Counted from the stretch's first letter, positions 8,916 through 19,734 are shown. The stretch is DNA of 64,000 nucleotides from Philonthus cognatus (GCA_932526585.2 OW052242.1:8484001-8548000), one strand, 5' to 3'. Numbers and translations: made by a program. Notes: generated from the letters alone by a model not told the origin.

Positions 8916-9008
8916 TACATCTAACATAAAAATAAAAAGTGAAGTAAGGAATAACAGTCTTTCTATTTGTGATTAATCACTTCACGTAAACTCGAAACAA
9001 TACAGTTA

Positions 9009-9050
9009 TGTTTGATAATGACAAGTTAAAGTTGTGAAACTATAGTCACA
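9009..9050 (+). ncRNA. Hammerhead ribozyme motif, U3-A8 variant
   Basis: Stem I UGU/ACA, core UUGAUAA, stem II beginning GACAA, GAAA and palindromic stem III ACUAUAGU with C at the cleavage position. One base is lost in stem II compared with the mirror copy at about 7420-7455. Confidence 0.5.
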
Positions 9051-9080
9051 ATAAAATCCTCAGTTATACAAATAATTTCT

Positions 9081-9830
9081 TTAGTTTTCTTTTTTTGGCA
9101 TTGTTTCACTTTTTGTTGTTTTGTTTTTAATAAATAATTAATTGTCATTACTTTAACGGTGGGCCTATATAACTTCTTTTAACTATTGATACAAGTATTA
9201 TAGTTTATTATTCCTTCTTTAAAGACAGAATGTATTAAGTATTGTATTAAGTATTAAATTATTTGCCTTATATCAAAATGCAGTGAATCCATTGACTATG
9301 ATTCAATTGCATACGATAAACAAAACGTTTTGCTCGTACCAATTAAATCCTCGTTAATCACATCAGTTAAGAGACGAGGATGGCGGACGGCGTTGGCTTT
9401 TGTGTTATTGATGTTCCTATTCATACAAATGTGCTCATGTTTTATTTATAAAACGATCCCATTTGCGCAGCCATTGTTTTTCCAGGCGAATCGCAAAAAT
9501 TGGAAATACAAATTGGCCGGTGAGTGTGTATATTTTATCTCCGGCCAGACCTGATAATGCCCGAAACGCTTTTCATGCCCTCTCGATTGTGTGGAAATTG
9601 TAATGCGATTCTGAATAAAGTGAAATATCACCGATATTGTTATGCTTTTTACTCATCAATAGGTGAATTGAAAGTGGCACTCTAAATAATGATTACATAG
9701 TACTTACATTATTTTGATATACAGTGAGTTCGATGAGGTTAGTTTAACATACTGTTGCAATCGCTGTTCACATGTGTCAACAAGTGTGTATATATAATAA
9801 AATAAAACACTTAAACTTTGTTTGTATAAC
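9081..9830. other. No supported gene; unique sequence
   Basis: A frame open from about 9264 to 9554 encodes a hydrophobic segment (ALAFVLLMFLFIQM) and meets a GTGAGT at about 9523 that resembles a splice donor. No in-frame ATG and no homology is recognised, so it is not called as an exon. Confidence 0.3.
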
Positions 9831-9837
9831 ACGATAT

Positions 9838-9880
9838 TTTTATTTTCGTGACTGCAGTTTCGGCAACTCAACTTGCCATT
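9838..9880 (-). repeat. Half hammerhead pseudo-LTR interrupted by a LINE
   Basis: On the minus strand it reads CCGAAACTGCAGTCACG, the GAAA and ACUGCAGU stem III of the same ribozyme type as 1394-1438. The LINE at 9881-11184 entered its stem II region. The remainder continues at 11185. Confidence 0.6.
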
Positions 9881-11184
9881 TTTTATGTTATGTTATGTTA
9901 TGGGGTCGGTGGGTCGTGTGGCCTCTGGGCCTTTCGAAGTTACCTCGACCTAAAAGATCTTTTGTAACTATCCCTGACCTACTTGAGTCCCTCAATGTCT
10001 AGACTTCTTATGAAGTCTACTATAACTTGAGGGTTAATGTGTACCAATTCCTCGGTGTTTAAAGTGGCCGATGACAGGTAGTCCCCTCTTTGAAGGGACA
10101 AGGCACAAAGTAGGTGCTCTGCTGTTTCTTGTGCCTCGTTGCAGAACCTGCAGTTGGCATCAGTTGTCTGACCCATCTTGGTGAGGTGGTACTTCAGAGG
10201 AACTGTCCAGTTAGAAGGCCGGTTATGAGCCTTAGGTTGCCCTTGCTTAACCTGAGAAACTGTCCGGCTCTTACGGCAGAGAAGGCGATGAACCTTTTCG
10301 CCTGCCGCAGACCAGGTGTGTTTCTCAGGTGAGCACTTTTGGCAGCATCTTCCCATTCCCGGATCATCCCCTTGATGCGGACTTTAGTTATTCCACTGTA
10401 AGGTTCTGGTCCGACAAATGGAGTCTTGGACCCTTTCTTGGCAAGGTTGTCGGCAATTTCATTGCCTTTGATCCCTGCGTGTCCCGGAACCCAGACCAGT
10501 TTGACTCTGTTGTTCCTAGCCAGCTGCTTTAGGGATAGCTTGCACTCCCAGACAGATTTAGACTTGCATGTAGGCGATTTTATTGCCTTTAATGCAGCTT
10601 GACTGTCTGAGCAGATGCAAACCCTCTGTTTGTTGTATCCCCTGTCTAAACATATGTGGGCGCATGTGTTCAGGGCCTCGATTTCTGCCTGAAATATCGA
10701 TGGGGATCGTCCCAAGGCCCTTGATAACTCGCATCGAGGGCCAGTGATACCGATTCCGACTCCGTTCTCAGTTTTGGATCCGTCAGTGAACCAAACTATC
10801 GAGGAGCCTTGTAACTGCTTGACCCTCGCTCCAACATCATGGCGGCCATGGATGGCCACTTCAATCGTTGTGTCGAAGTCGTAGTCAGTTGACATGTAGT
10901 CTTTGGGCATGTATATCGCTCTTTCACACACAGTGTTGAGGATTTTTAGGTGCCCCTTAAAGTATCCATATTTTGGTATGTCTGTCTGGATTATTCTTAA
11001 TGCGTCTAGTGCTGCTTCCCTTTTCACGTGCAGATGCAGAGGTGTGAGATTTAGCATAGTCTCCATTGCTCCAGTGGGGCAGGTGTTCATAGCCCCTGTG
11101 ATGCCCAAACATGCCAGCGGTTGAACCTTGCTGAGCCTTGCTTGGGCTGTGATCTCCGTTGTCTTCGTCCACCAGACAACGGAA
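9881..11184 (-). mobile_element. 5'-truncated LINE with RNase H domain, 12-bp target duplication
   Basis: CAACTTGCCATT at 9869-9880 and 11185-11196 brackets the insert. The 3' end is at the left, where the minus strand ends in tandem TAACA units and A residues. The element is truncated inside ORF2 at the right. RNase H followed by a C-terminal CCHC motif points to the I/R1/LOA group. Confidence 0.85.
9979..11184 (-). pseudogene. LINE ORF2 C-terminus: RNase H and zinc knuckle, frameshifted
   Basis: ORF2 of this LINE group would supply endonuclease, reverse transcriptase and RNase H; only the last part is here. Visible RNase H residues are WFTDGSKTENG (first aspartate), FQAEIEALN (glutamate), ICSDSQAALKAI (second aspartate) and GNEIADNLAK (last aspartate), so the catalytic set is complete. 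The first frame (10194-11195) ends in ITGLLTGQFL. The next frame (9979-10356) carries the zinc motif CRFCNEAQETAEHLLC. The shift lies near 10195-10205. Because the element lacks its 5' end and reverse transcriptase, this is a dead fragment. Codon composition is less AT-rich than the surroundings, suggesting a fairly recent insertion. Confidence 0.85.
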
Positions 11185-11255
11185 CAACTTGCCATTATTC
11201 AACAGAGTAATTTAAATGACGGTGTATATATAACTTAAGTTGCTTATAATTAATC

Positions 11256-11640
11256 TTGAAATAAATAAATAAATCGTTTATTGACGGGATTATCCCCAAT
11301 TTCAAAATTAAATACATAAAATGTACAAGTAATATCACCTCTAACTAACTAAACAATTAAAAATAATACTACAAATCAATAAGTCAGATCAACATAAAAC
11401 AGATTTGTTTGAATATAAATGCCCATAATTAAAATTATAATAAACATAACAAAAATTACTAAAATTAATTCAACTAAATCAATAATTTTAAATTTCGTTT
11501 AAATAAACTAAATTCGCTACCAATTAAATTAAAACGTGAATCATTATTAAGCTGATTAGAAGTTCTCTTAGTCTAGATAATCTAACCACACGTATAATCT
11601 ACTATACACGGTATAGATTATAAATTATTGACAGAAAAAT
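11256..11640 (-). repeat. Probable LINE 3' end fragment
   Basis: On the minus strand the left edge reads AATAAACGATTTATTTATTT, like a LINE 3' end with an A-rich repeat tail. No protein remains. The assignment is by pattern only. Confidence 0.35.
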
Positions 11641-12152
11641 AAAACACATGATTGCATTGCAGAGTTTTATGTTTTAAATTTCGAGATCATAGAATAAATT
11701 AACGATATGGCCATAAATTATATGGGGAGGGTTCCACTCGGGATATCAAAATTTTCATGTTCCATAAATTCGGGCAGGGATGTTAGGCTTCTGCATAACA
11801 CATATATCAAGGTGTTTTTTTTTTCACGACGGTGTATAAATAATTGCTTGGTAATATTTCATGAAATTCGTAAAATTCACTGAAGGATATAAACCGTATA
11901 CACATAATATTTAATTTTTAGTTATGAACTTGAATCTTAGATGCTTCTTCTTCATAATGTTACTTCTATTAGCTCTAGCTCCAGCGGGATTTAACTGGCC
12001 CACAAAACCAACGAAATATTCAATATAGCGCAAGACTGGACAAAAAACAACAAATTATTAATAAATGCAATGAAAACAAATCTAGTCATATTTAGTAGAA
12101 AAAAATAAACGACATTTACCAGATACTGGTGTTTAAATGATTTATACGTGTA
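11641..12152. other. No gene seen
   Basis: AT-rich sequence without recognisable frame or repeat. Confidence 0.35.
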
Positions 12153-14322
12153 CAGGGAATTTTTTTATCATAAATTAATCTCTTTAACATGATGTTGTTG
12201 ACGCTAGAATGACATTAACAATTAAAAACATAACTAAAACGTGTTTAAAACATGTTTAAAACACGTTAAAAACGTGTTTAAAATAGAACATACAGGGCAT
12301 TTTTATTCTGAGTATACATTACCCCGATAATAACAGCGTTTTTTTTCTTAATATGCGGGAATTCGTTGTTTCAAAGCGGTTAATTTGGGGCTTTTAACGA
12401 GTGTTTTCCACTCCCAGGCTAAGCATGAAGTAAAATTTCGAGTTTAGAAAAGCCTAAGAATTTGGATTGGCCGCGTAGCGAAGCGGAGCGGCCAATCCAA
12501 AATAGGCTTTTCTAAACTCGAAATTTTACTTCATGCGCCACGCTTAAAAACACTGATTTACAGTGAAGTTCAAGAAACACACACATACAACAACAATTAT
12601 AAGCAACCTAATACACGTTAGAGTTAGTGGGTTGCATATAATCACTGTTTCCAACAATTTGTTCAGCGCTGAATTTGGCTTACGTTTTATTCACATCTTA
12701 ATATTAGATTGTTAAAGCCGTATATTTTAAACTTTACGATATTTCAGTGTTTTATACGCGTGGCGCATGATGTAAAATTTCGAGGTTAGAAAAGCCTGAA
12801 AAAAAATTCGAGGTATGACCGTATCTCAAGTGAGGTATAAATGACTTAGACCACTTTCAATAATAATTACCAAGATAACATATTGGGTGTAAAAAGCATT
12901 TTTTAATTTCATATTTAATTGAAATGGTATTGTCTATCTTTTCTTTTCAGTCTTCTATTTCAATTATTCGACAAAACTATTTTCTCTATTTTTTGTTTGA
13001 GCGCACGAAAAGTTTAGAATTGTTGATGAAGGCCGCTCCTGGGGGTGCCGTGTGCCAAAGGCGTAACTTATCAAATTTTTAAGAGGAGCAGGAATTGGAT
13101 CCGCGAACGTGAAACTGGGACGCATAGTTAAATTGCTATTGGAGGGATGATATTTTACAGCGTAAAATGTCAGCGCTTGTATGCATCTTTTAGAAAAATG
13201 TACGAAAGGTTACACTTTGAAATTTTTATAAAGCTTGGAGATGATGTATCAGTTTTCAGAAAATAATGTATTTGTTTATAACACATTCTAGCGTCGACAA
13301 CATCATGTTAGAGAGATTAATTTATAATTAAAAAAAAAAATCTGTACACAAATTTTTCTTTTAAGTATAGATATGTCGAGTGTAAATTTGACGACATTCG
13401 TTGCTTTTTAAAAGATTCCAATTTGAATCTTTAAACGAGGGTTTTCCACTCCCAGACTAAGCATGAAGTAAAATTTCGAGTTTAGAAAAGCCTGAAAATT
13501 TGGTTTGGTCGCGTAGCGCGAAGCGCGGAGCGGCCAAACCAAATTTTCAGGCTTTTCTAAACTCGAAATTTTACTTCATGCGCCACGCGTATATACACTG
13601 AAATATCGTAAAGTTTAAAATATACGGCTTTAGCAATCTAATATGTAGATATGAATAAAACGTAAGTTAAATTCATCGCTGAACAAATTGTTTAAAACAG
13701 TGATTATAGACAACCCAATAACTCTAACGTGTATTAGGTTGCCTATAATTGTTGTTCCATGTGTGTGTTATTTTAACTTCACTGTACTTCATGCGCTACG
13801 CGTATAAAACACTGAAATATCGTAAAGTTTAAAATATACAGCTTTAACAATCTAATATAGAGATGTGAATAAAACGTAAGCCAAATTCAGCGCTGAACAA
13901 ATTGTTGGAAACAGTGATTATATGCAAACCAATAACTCTAACGTTTATTAAGTTGCTTATAATTGTTGTATGTGTGTGTTTCTTGAACTTCACTGTAAAT
14001 CAGTGGTTTTAAGCGTGGCGCATGAAGTAAAATTTCGAGTTTAGAAAAGCCTAATTTGGATTGGCCGCTCCGCTTCGCTACGCGGCCAATCCAAATTCTT
14101 AGGCTTTTATAAACTCGAAATTTTACTTCATGCTTAGCCTGGGAGTGGAAAACACTCGTTAAAAGCCCCAAATTAACCGCTTTGAAACAACGAATTCCCG
14201 CAAATTAAGAAAAAAAAACGCTGTTATTATCAGGGTAATGTATACTCAGAATAAAAATGCCCTGTATGTTCTATTTAAACACGTTTTAAACGTGTTTTAA
14301 ACATTATGTAAAGTTAATTAAA

Positions 14323-14730
14323 GGAAAGTCACTTGGTATTGTTTCACAATTAAATCTTTATTCCGACTAGATTCGGTTTGTTAGACCATTTTCAAAGGAA
14401 TGTACAGAAAAAATTATTTCCTAAGTATATATACAATATTTTTGTTTCAGGTAATAAGAGAAGTCAGAATTGGGGAATTCCAAATCTCCTCGTTGTCGTT
14501 TACGATATTTTTCCCCATTTTTATGGCCCTGTTAATCTCCAGGCCCTCTTTGAGGTTTAGTGCGTATCCCTTATTACCTGAATGCAAAATCTTAAAATTA
14601 TGCGGATTAAAGAAGTGATTGAATGCGATGCAATGTTTGAAAAAGCCAGTTGTTGGTTTATTATCTAAAACAGATTTTTTATGTTCTTTCATTCTGATTT
14701 CGAAAGATCTGCCGGTTTGTCCAATATAAT

Positions 14731-14754
<24 letters not shown>
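14323..14754 (-). mobile_element. 5'-truncated Penelope-like element in a palindrome arm
   Basis: TAATTAAA at 14315-14322 and 14755-14762 is the target duplication. On the minus strand the element begins in a TA microsatellite (14732-14752), then has the GIY-YIG tail and a degenerate pseudo-LTR in which the ribozyme GAAA has become GAAU (near 14370-14400). Confidence 0.75.

Positions 14755-14760
<6 letters not shown>
14447..14760 (-). pseudogene. Penelope GIY-YIG endonuclease C-terminus, truncated
   Basis: The part after the YIG motif is intact: YIGQTGRSFEIRMKEHKKS, CIAFNHFFNP, LNLKEGLEINRAI with the catalytic glutamate, and a stop after SPILTSLIT. The GIY motif and everything upstream are missing; the first residues of the open frame are only TA-microsatellite translation. 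It is the same subfamily as the copy at 56864-57478, sharing the ending LIT before the stop. Confidence 0.8.
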
Positions 14761-14762
<2 letters not shown>

Positions 14763-14870
14763 CATGTTTTAAACACGTTTTAATTATGTTTTTAATTGTT
14801 AATGTCATTCTAGCGTCAACAACATCATGTTAAAGAAATTAATTTATGATAAAAGAAAAAATTCCCTGTA

Positions 14871-15640
14871 CACTAATTTTTCTTTAAAGTATAGATATGT
14901 CGAGTGTAAATTTGATGGCATTCGTTGCTTTTTAAAAGATTCCAATTTGAATCTTTAAACGAGGGTTTTCCACTCCTAGACTAAGCATGAAGTAAAATTT
15001 CGAGTTTAGAAAAGCCTGAAAATTTGGATTGGCCGCGTAGCGAAGCGAAGCGGCCAATCCAAATTAGGCTTTTCTAAACTCGAAATTTTACTTCATGCGC
15101 CACGCGTATAAAACACTGAAATATCGTAAAGTTTAAAATATACGGCTTTAGCAATCTAATATGTAGATGTTAATAAAACGTAAGTTAAATTCATCGCTGA
15201 ACAAATTGTTTAAAACAGTGATTATAGACAACCCAATAACTCTAACGTGTATTAGGTTGCTTATAATTGTTGTTCCATGTGTGTGTTTTTTGAACTTCAC
15301 TGTAAATCAGTGTTTTTAAGCGTGGCGCATGAAGTAAAATTTCGAGTTTAGAAAAGCCTAATTTGGATTGGCCGCTCCGCTTCGCTACGCGGCCAATCCA
15401 AATTCTTAGACTTTTCTAAACTCGAAATTTTACTTCATGCTTAGTCTGGGAGTGGAAAACACTCGTTAAAACTCCAAATTAACCGCTTTGAAACAAAGAA
15501 TTCCCGCAAATTAAAAAAAAAACGCTGTTATTATCGGGATATGTATACTCAAAAGAAAAATGCCCTATATGTTTTGTTTTAAACACATTCTAAACGTGTT
15601 TTAGACATGTTTTAAACACGTTTTAGACATGTTTATAATT
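14871..15640. repeat. Nested palindrome unit, tip-C hairpins (14986-15098, 15326-15439)
   Basis: The left flank TTTAAAGTATAGATATGTCG and right flank GTATACTCAAAAGAAAAATG correspond to the family ends. Between the hairpins lies a spacer of about 230 bp shared with 13590-13790. The right side ends in repeated TTTTAAACACGTTTTAGACA-type sequence. Confidence 0.8.
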
Positions 15641-15889
15641 CAAACATTAAAAGTGCGATTTAATTGTGAATGTTTTAGAACGCCTTTTCAATGAAAATAA
15701 AACACGTTTTGTTAAAAAAATTGTTTGTTTTAATTAAAATGTAAAAAAACGTTTTATTTTTAACAACCCTGCTTTTAATTGATGTCATTACTTTAAATCT
15801 TGCAAATTAAAAAAAAAGAATTTAAACATTTAATAGCTGAGACTGACTTGGTAAAATTCCATGTCAACACTTTTAGTAAATAATAAACT

Positions 15890-16130
15890 TGGTTAAGATT
15901 TCACTGTTTACACTTGTAAATAAAACACTTTTTACTTTGTTTAACCACTGGATCTTACATTTAATTGTGTGACTAGTTTCGACTATCTAGTAGTCTTAGT
16001 GTATTTAAGATGTACCACAAAGTGAACGCCTACAACACCAAACAATTTCACTGTTTATTGATTGAGACTGCAACAATTGTTTCGCCACACCACAGTGGTT
16101 TTATCGGGCAGATGATCAATGTAAGTAAGT
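15890..16130. repeat. Remnants of two hammerhead pseudo-LTRs
   Basis: On the minus strand CGAAACTAGTCACAC (about 15970) and GGCGAAACAATTGTTGCAG (about 16067-16090) show GAAA plus palindromic stem III. The second keeps stem I CUGC/GCAG but has CCGAUAA in place of CUGAUGA. Both look inactive. Confidence 0.55.
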
Positions 16131-17057
16131 AATTATTCTATAAGTATTTTAAATAAACAAGCAGATACTATGAAAATATGACCTTTACTTTCAAGACAAA
16201 ACAAAATGAGTATTAACGATAATTTTGTATTATACGTTGAGAAAAGAAAATAATTTATGATTTACCGTAAACTTATGATGAATCACAAATTAAAAAAAAT
16301 TCGCGTGACTATTATAAATTACGATTATTCGTGTGACAATCAAATTACTTGATTTCTTTTAAGTAACACCTTACTTTACCTAATGAATATCAATCGACCT
16401 TGTCCGATGCAATAAGGTCAGGTTTATAGTTGAAGGCTTAAATATAGACTTTAAAGCTCGTAAAATGATTTGACGCGGCGTTTGAGGTAACCGCGCGTGA
16501 AGTTGCGCCTTTTTAGATACGAATTGCTCGCAAAGTGCATTTGCCTAGCCTAAAGGAAACGATCGTTCCGATATTGACGGCCAGATGCCGAGTTTTGCGG
16601 ATATTTTCAACTTGGCCCGGCTCGTGCCAAAGAATACAATTTACGACGTAAATTTTCCTAGAGAGAGGTAAATCTATTGAATGAATTGAAATTGGAGTAA
16701 ATTCTATATGAATTGAAATGAAAATGTATGTAACAGAGAATAAGATATTTTATTATTAATCGAAGAACTTTAAAGTAATGAAGGGGAAAATGCAGGATCC
16801 CTTATGTTTTTATGAATTTATTGTTATGATTTTACTTGTGTATACCTGAATTTTAAAACACTTATTTATTGTAAATAATAACTAAATCTAATTTCAATCA
16901 TTTAGACCAGTAGATCTTAGCCTTTTTCGACGAGGGACCTTTATGATTGTTTCTTATACTTAAATAAAAACGTTTAACATATTCAAGTTATTATTATTTA
17001 AGTTAACCATCTTTTACCCACAATGGGTGTTGTGTGTTTTGACTACGTCGAATTAGG
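16131..17057. other. No gene seen; partly unique, less AT-rich
   Basis: A stretch at about 16430-16680 has higher GC and no recognised repeat. The rest is AT-rich without usable frames. Confidence 0.35.
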
Positions 17058-17574
17058 TTAAATTTCCAATTTCGTGGTTCTTCCTGTACCTTTGACAAAC
17101 GCTTTCTACTTGTTTCTATCTTGTGCCATTTCCAGTGCTTCGTCCCAATGCAAATTCCATTTTCTGAGGATCTCCACTATTTCTTCATTCCAACCCTTTC
17201 TAGGTCTTCCTCTCCTATTTCTACCGGTTGGTCTGGCTTTCCATACTATTTTCGTTGGTCTTGTATTTTCCATCCGGGCTAAATGACCGAACCATCCTAA
17301 CTTGCACATTGCTATTTCCGCACTTATAGATGTCACTTTCTTTTTCTCTCTGATTGTCGCGCTTCTAATTTTGTCTATTCTTCGTACGTTGGTTACTCTT
17401 TTGATGTACTTCATTTTTGCCGCTTTTAGTCTTTTCTTTTGCCTTTCTGTTAGTGTCCAGTTTCCACTCCCATACAATAGCGTTGGTAGGTAGACGGTCG
17501 TATATACTTTAATTGTTGTTTCCCTCTTTACGTTTTTATTTAACAAGAATTGTCTCTTGCATAAATAATAATAA
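17058..17574 (-). pseudogene. RTE-like LINE ORF2 C-terminus
   Basis: Reads VYLPTLLYGSGNWTLTERQK, GWFGHLARMEN and RRGRPRKGWNEEI in order. This is the usual C-terminal end of RTE-type LINE polyproteins after the reverse transcriptase domain. The minus-strand frame ends at a TAG (17106-17108) after QDRNK, then continues in frame for about 15 codons to a TAA at 17058-17060, so the TAG is probably a nonsense change. The upstream part of the same element lies at 21393-21835. The two are separated by 3.8 kb of later insertions with ATAAA on both sides. Confidence 0.75.
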
Positions 17575-17663
17575 TAATCTTTATTACCCAACAGGCAAAA
17601 ACCCAATTATAGAGTAACAACTATAAACTAAAATAATCATTCGAATAAAAATGTTTAAAAAAA

Positions 17664-17667
<4 letters not shown>
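17575..17667 (-). mobile_element. 3' end of a TTA-tailed LINE, inserted in the RTE-like LINE
   Basis: On the minus strand it ends GTTGGGTAATAAAG followed by ATTATTATTATT. Similar ends occur at 41606-41700, 53160-53385 and 54278. The insertion lies between ATAAA repeats. Its upstream part may continue at about 21250-21392. Confidence 0.6.

Positions 17668-17712
<45 letters not shown>
17668..17712. repeat. TA microsatellite
   Basis: Uninterrupted TA repeat that served as target for TA-specific elements; related TA tracts lie at 18277-18330, 19719-19734 and 21239-21250. Confidence 0.9.
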
Positions 17713-17715
<3 letters not shown>

Positions 17716-18273
17716 CGTGTAATCGAACTAATGTACATCCTCTTAAGCGCGTATACACAAAATATTTTAACACAAATTGCAGAAAAAATAAAATCGTAAA
17801 AAAAATATTGGATTTTTCATAATTTTTCATGCATTTTTTACTTTTTGAGAACTTCTGGTTACCTGTGTTCATGATACTTTTCGTGGATGCGTAAGTTGTT
17901 GTATTTTTTATTTACTTTTACTACTGCGAGGCGCATAAATTACTTCGCACGCACTAAACTTTAGTCAGCAATGGGTACTTATGAAAACGATAACATAGAC
18001 ATAATTCTTCACAATCTGACCCACTTTTCTCTGGATGGTGTAATTCGATATCCAAATCATTTAAAAACTACCAGTCTATGTGGAAGCTCTCTTAAAATAC
18101 GCAATGTGCGCGTATACCAGATACCACAAACATGTGGCCTATTATTATTAATTATTTTTAATAATTATTTGTGAGCTATCTACTAAAGGTATGGTAATTT
18201 CAAATGCAGGTATTGTTTATTTAAACGCTGCCCCTTATGTGGTAGAGAGCCTGTATAGTAGTTAGTTTACACG

Positions 18274-18276
<3 letters not shown>
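17713..18276. mobile_element. Short non-autonomous TA-flanked DNA element, 564 bp
   Basis: Starts CAGCGTGTAA and ends TTACACGCTG with TA on both sides. The inverted repeat is about 10 bp with partial similarity further in. No transposase is encoded. Probably moved by a mariner-type transposase. Confidence 0.7.
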
Positions 18277-18330
<54 letters not shown>

Positions 18331-18333
<3 letters not shown>

Positions 18334-19718
18334 GGTGTCTATAAAAGAACTCCGGGGTTTAAAAAATTAATATTTTTTAAACTATAAAAGATAGCAAAAT
18401 TTGATCAATTCCTTTGAAACAAGCAGCTCAAACAGTTTTACTCATACCAATTGGGAATGTTTCTCTCAACAGTTGGCAGCGCTGCGGAGCGTTGACCTTG
18501 AAATTACGTAGCGGCTGCGGCAGGCAGTCAGTGTCGTCTGGACTGCCGCGCTATGGCGACGCCTCAACAAAAGGCTCAGTGTGTTATTTGGCTCATAGAA
18601 ACTAATTCTGTTGTTACTGTACAAAGAAACTTTCGTCGTAGCTATGGTGTTGACCCGCCTACAGACAAAACAATTCGTCAGTGGTTAAGTGCGTTCAAGG
18701 AAACAGGAAGTGTTTTGAAGCAAAAGTCGCCGGGTAGGCCGCGTGTGTCTCAAGAGAAGGTTGACAGAATCCGAGCTTCATGCACTCGAAGCCCTAAGAA
18801 ATCATTAACAAGACGCAGTCTGGAATTGGGGTTACCAAGATCAACAGTCCATAAGGTAATTCGTAAAAGACTTCGTTTAACTGCCTACAAGATTCAACTT
18901 TTACACCATATCAAACCGGCAGACAAGGTTAAGAGATTCGACTTTTCTGTTTCCATGCTGAATAAAATTAATGAAGATAATGATTTTTTAAAAAGTGTGG
19001 TTTTTAGTGATGAAGCTACTTTTCATGTGAACGGAACTGTAAACAGGCATAATTGCAGAATTTGGGGTTCACAGCCGCCCCATGAGTTTATTGAGTACGA
19101 ACGTGACACGCCCAAAGTGAATGTTTGGTGTGCTCTTATGCATGACAGAGTCATAGGTCCCTTCATTTTTGCCGAAAGGACTATCAATGGTGATGTCTAT
19201 TGTGACATGTTAGAGGAGTATGTTTATCCTCAGTTGCATGACATTGAGGCGGAGAAAGGTTTAGTTTACTTCCAACAAGATGGGGCGCCGCCACACTTCA
19301 GTTTGCGTGTGCGTGAGTCACTGGACGCTCGTTTCGGTAACAGGTGGATTGGAAGGGAAGGACCTATTCCATGGCCACCAAGGAGCCCTGATATGACTCC
19401 GTTGGACTTTTTCTTCTGGGGGCATATCAAGAATCTTGTGTATGCAGAGAAAATTCGAGATGTTATCCATCTCAGGGAACGAATAGTGAATTGCGTGGCG
19501 TCCGTTCCCCCAGACATGCTCGCCAGGACATGGGAAGAGGTAGATTACCGTTTCGACGTGTGCCGTGCCACTAACGGAGCTCACATTGAACTTTACTAAG
19601 TTGTTAAAAAATCTAGAAAATGTAAGCTTTCTAATCATGTATAAAACATGTATGTACGTTTTTTACTTTATTAAAATATTTTGTCTTAAAACCCCGGAGT
19701 TCTTTTATAGACACCCCG
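18331..19718 (+). mobile_element. DD41D mariner-type transposon, 1388 bp, apparently intact
   Basis: Terminal inverted repeats of about 30 bp start CAGGGTGTCTATAAAAGAAC; the right end has one mismatch (CGGGG for CAGGG). TA tracts lie on both sides. The single transposase frame is uninterrupted. Confidence 0.9.
18553..19599 (+). CDS. DD41D (rosa-like) mariner transposase, intact
   Basis: A 348-residue cut-and-paste transposase. Residues 1-115 form a paired helix-turn-helix DNA-binding region with the linker GRPR at 61-64. The catalytic triad is D153 (VVFSDEATF), D243 (YFQQDGAPPH) and D285 (SPDMTPLDFFFWG). There are 41 residues between the last two, which places it in the DD41D group known from insects as rosa. 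VNVWCALM precedes the second aspartate as in other mariners. The ATG at 18553 follows a leader of about 220 bp from the left inverted repeat. The stop lies about 120 bp before the right end. No frameshift or stop interrupts it, so this copy could still be active. Confidence 0.9.
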   Translation: MATPQQKAQCVIWLIETNSVVTVQRNFRRSYGVDPPTDKTIRQWLSAFKETGSVLKQKSPGRPRVSQEKVDRIRASCTRSPKKSLTRRSLELGLPRSTVHKVIRKRLRLTAYKIQLLHHIKPADKVKRFDFSVSMLNKINEDNDFLKSVVFSDEATFHVNGTVNRHNCRIWGSQPPHEFIEYERDTPKVNVWCALMHDRVIGPFIFAERTINGDVYCDMLEEYVYPQLHDIEAEKGLVYFQQDGAPPHFSLRVRESLDARFGNRWIGREGPIPWPPRSPDMTPLDFFFWGHIKNLVYAEKIRDVIHLRERIVNCVASVPPDMLARTWEEVDYRFDVCRATNGAHIELY

Positions 19719-19734
19719 TATATATATATATATA

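Larger units (their letters stand above)
7474..9005. mobile_element. Penelope-type palindrome B, split by a Tc1 element
   Basis: Inverted arms 7474-7608 and 8916-9005 share GAAAGACTGTTATTCCTTAC and ribozyme sequence. The Tc1 element at 7609-8915 cut the right ribozyme inside its stem III (ATGTACAT). A 14-bp target duplication flanks the whole insert. Confidence 0.8.
7337..9080. mobile_element. Penelope-type palindrome A, split by palindrome B
   Basis: Left arm 7337-7473 and right arm 9006-9080 are inverted copies (ATAACTGAGGATTTTATTGT and its complement) with hammerhead motifs. The left tail TGGAGGCTTCTACTTCGTTA is the inverse of the tail at about 1500. Palindrome B (7474-9005) is inserted with the 14-bp duplication TTATGTTTGATAAT (7460-7473 and 9006-9019). 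Confidence 0.8.
12153..14870. repeat. 2.7-kb nested palindrome with hairpins at 12425-12537, 13463-13580, 14019-14131
   Basis: The outer arms 12153-12440 and 14120-14870 are inverted copies, starting TACAGGGAATTTTT on the left and ending AAAAATTCCCTGTA on the right, and include ACATGATGTTGTTGACGCTA and its inverse. TACAGGGCATTTTTATTCTG near 12291 and its inverse near 14270 mark an inner element boundary flanked by TA. Hairpins carry tip C (GGATTGGCCGCG) or tip B (GGTTTGGTCGCG). A Penelope copy interrupts the right arm at 14323-14754. A single arm at about 12766-12800 and one at 13788 are remnants. Confidence 0.75.

Noticed and set aside
9330..9554. Possible host exon with membrane segment and GTGAGT donor
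   Set aside because: No in-frame ATG, no convincing acceptor, no recognised protein; hydrophobic runs are common in T-rich DNA.
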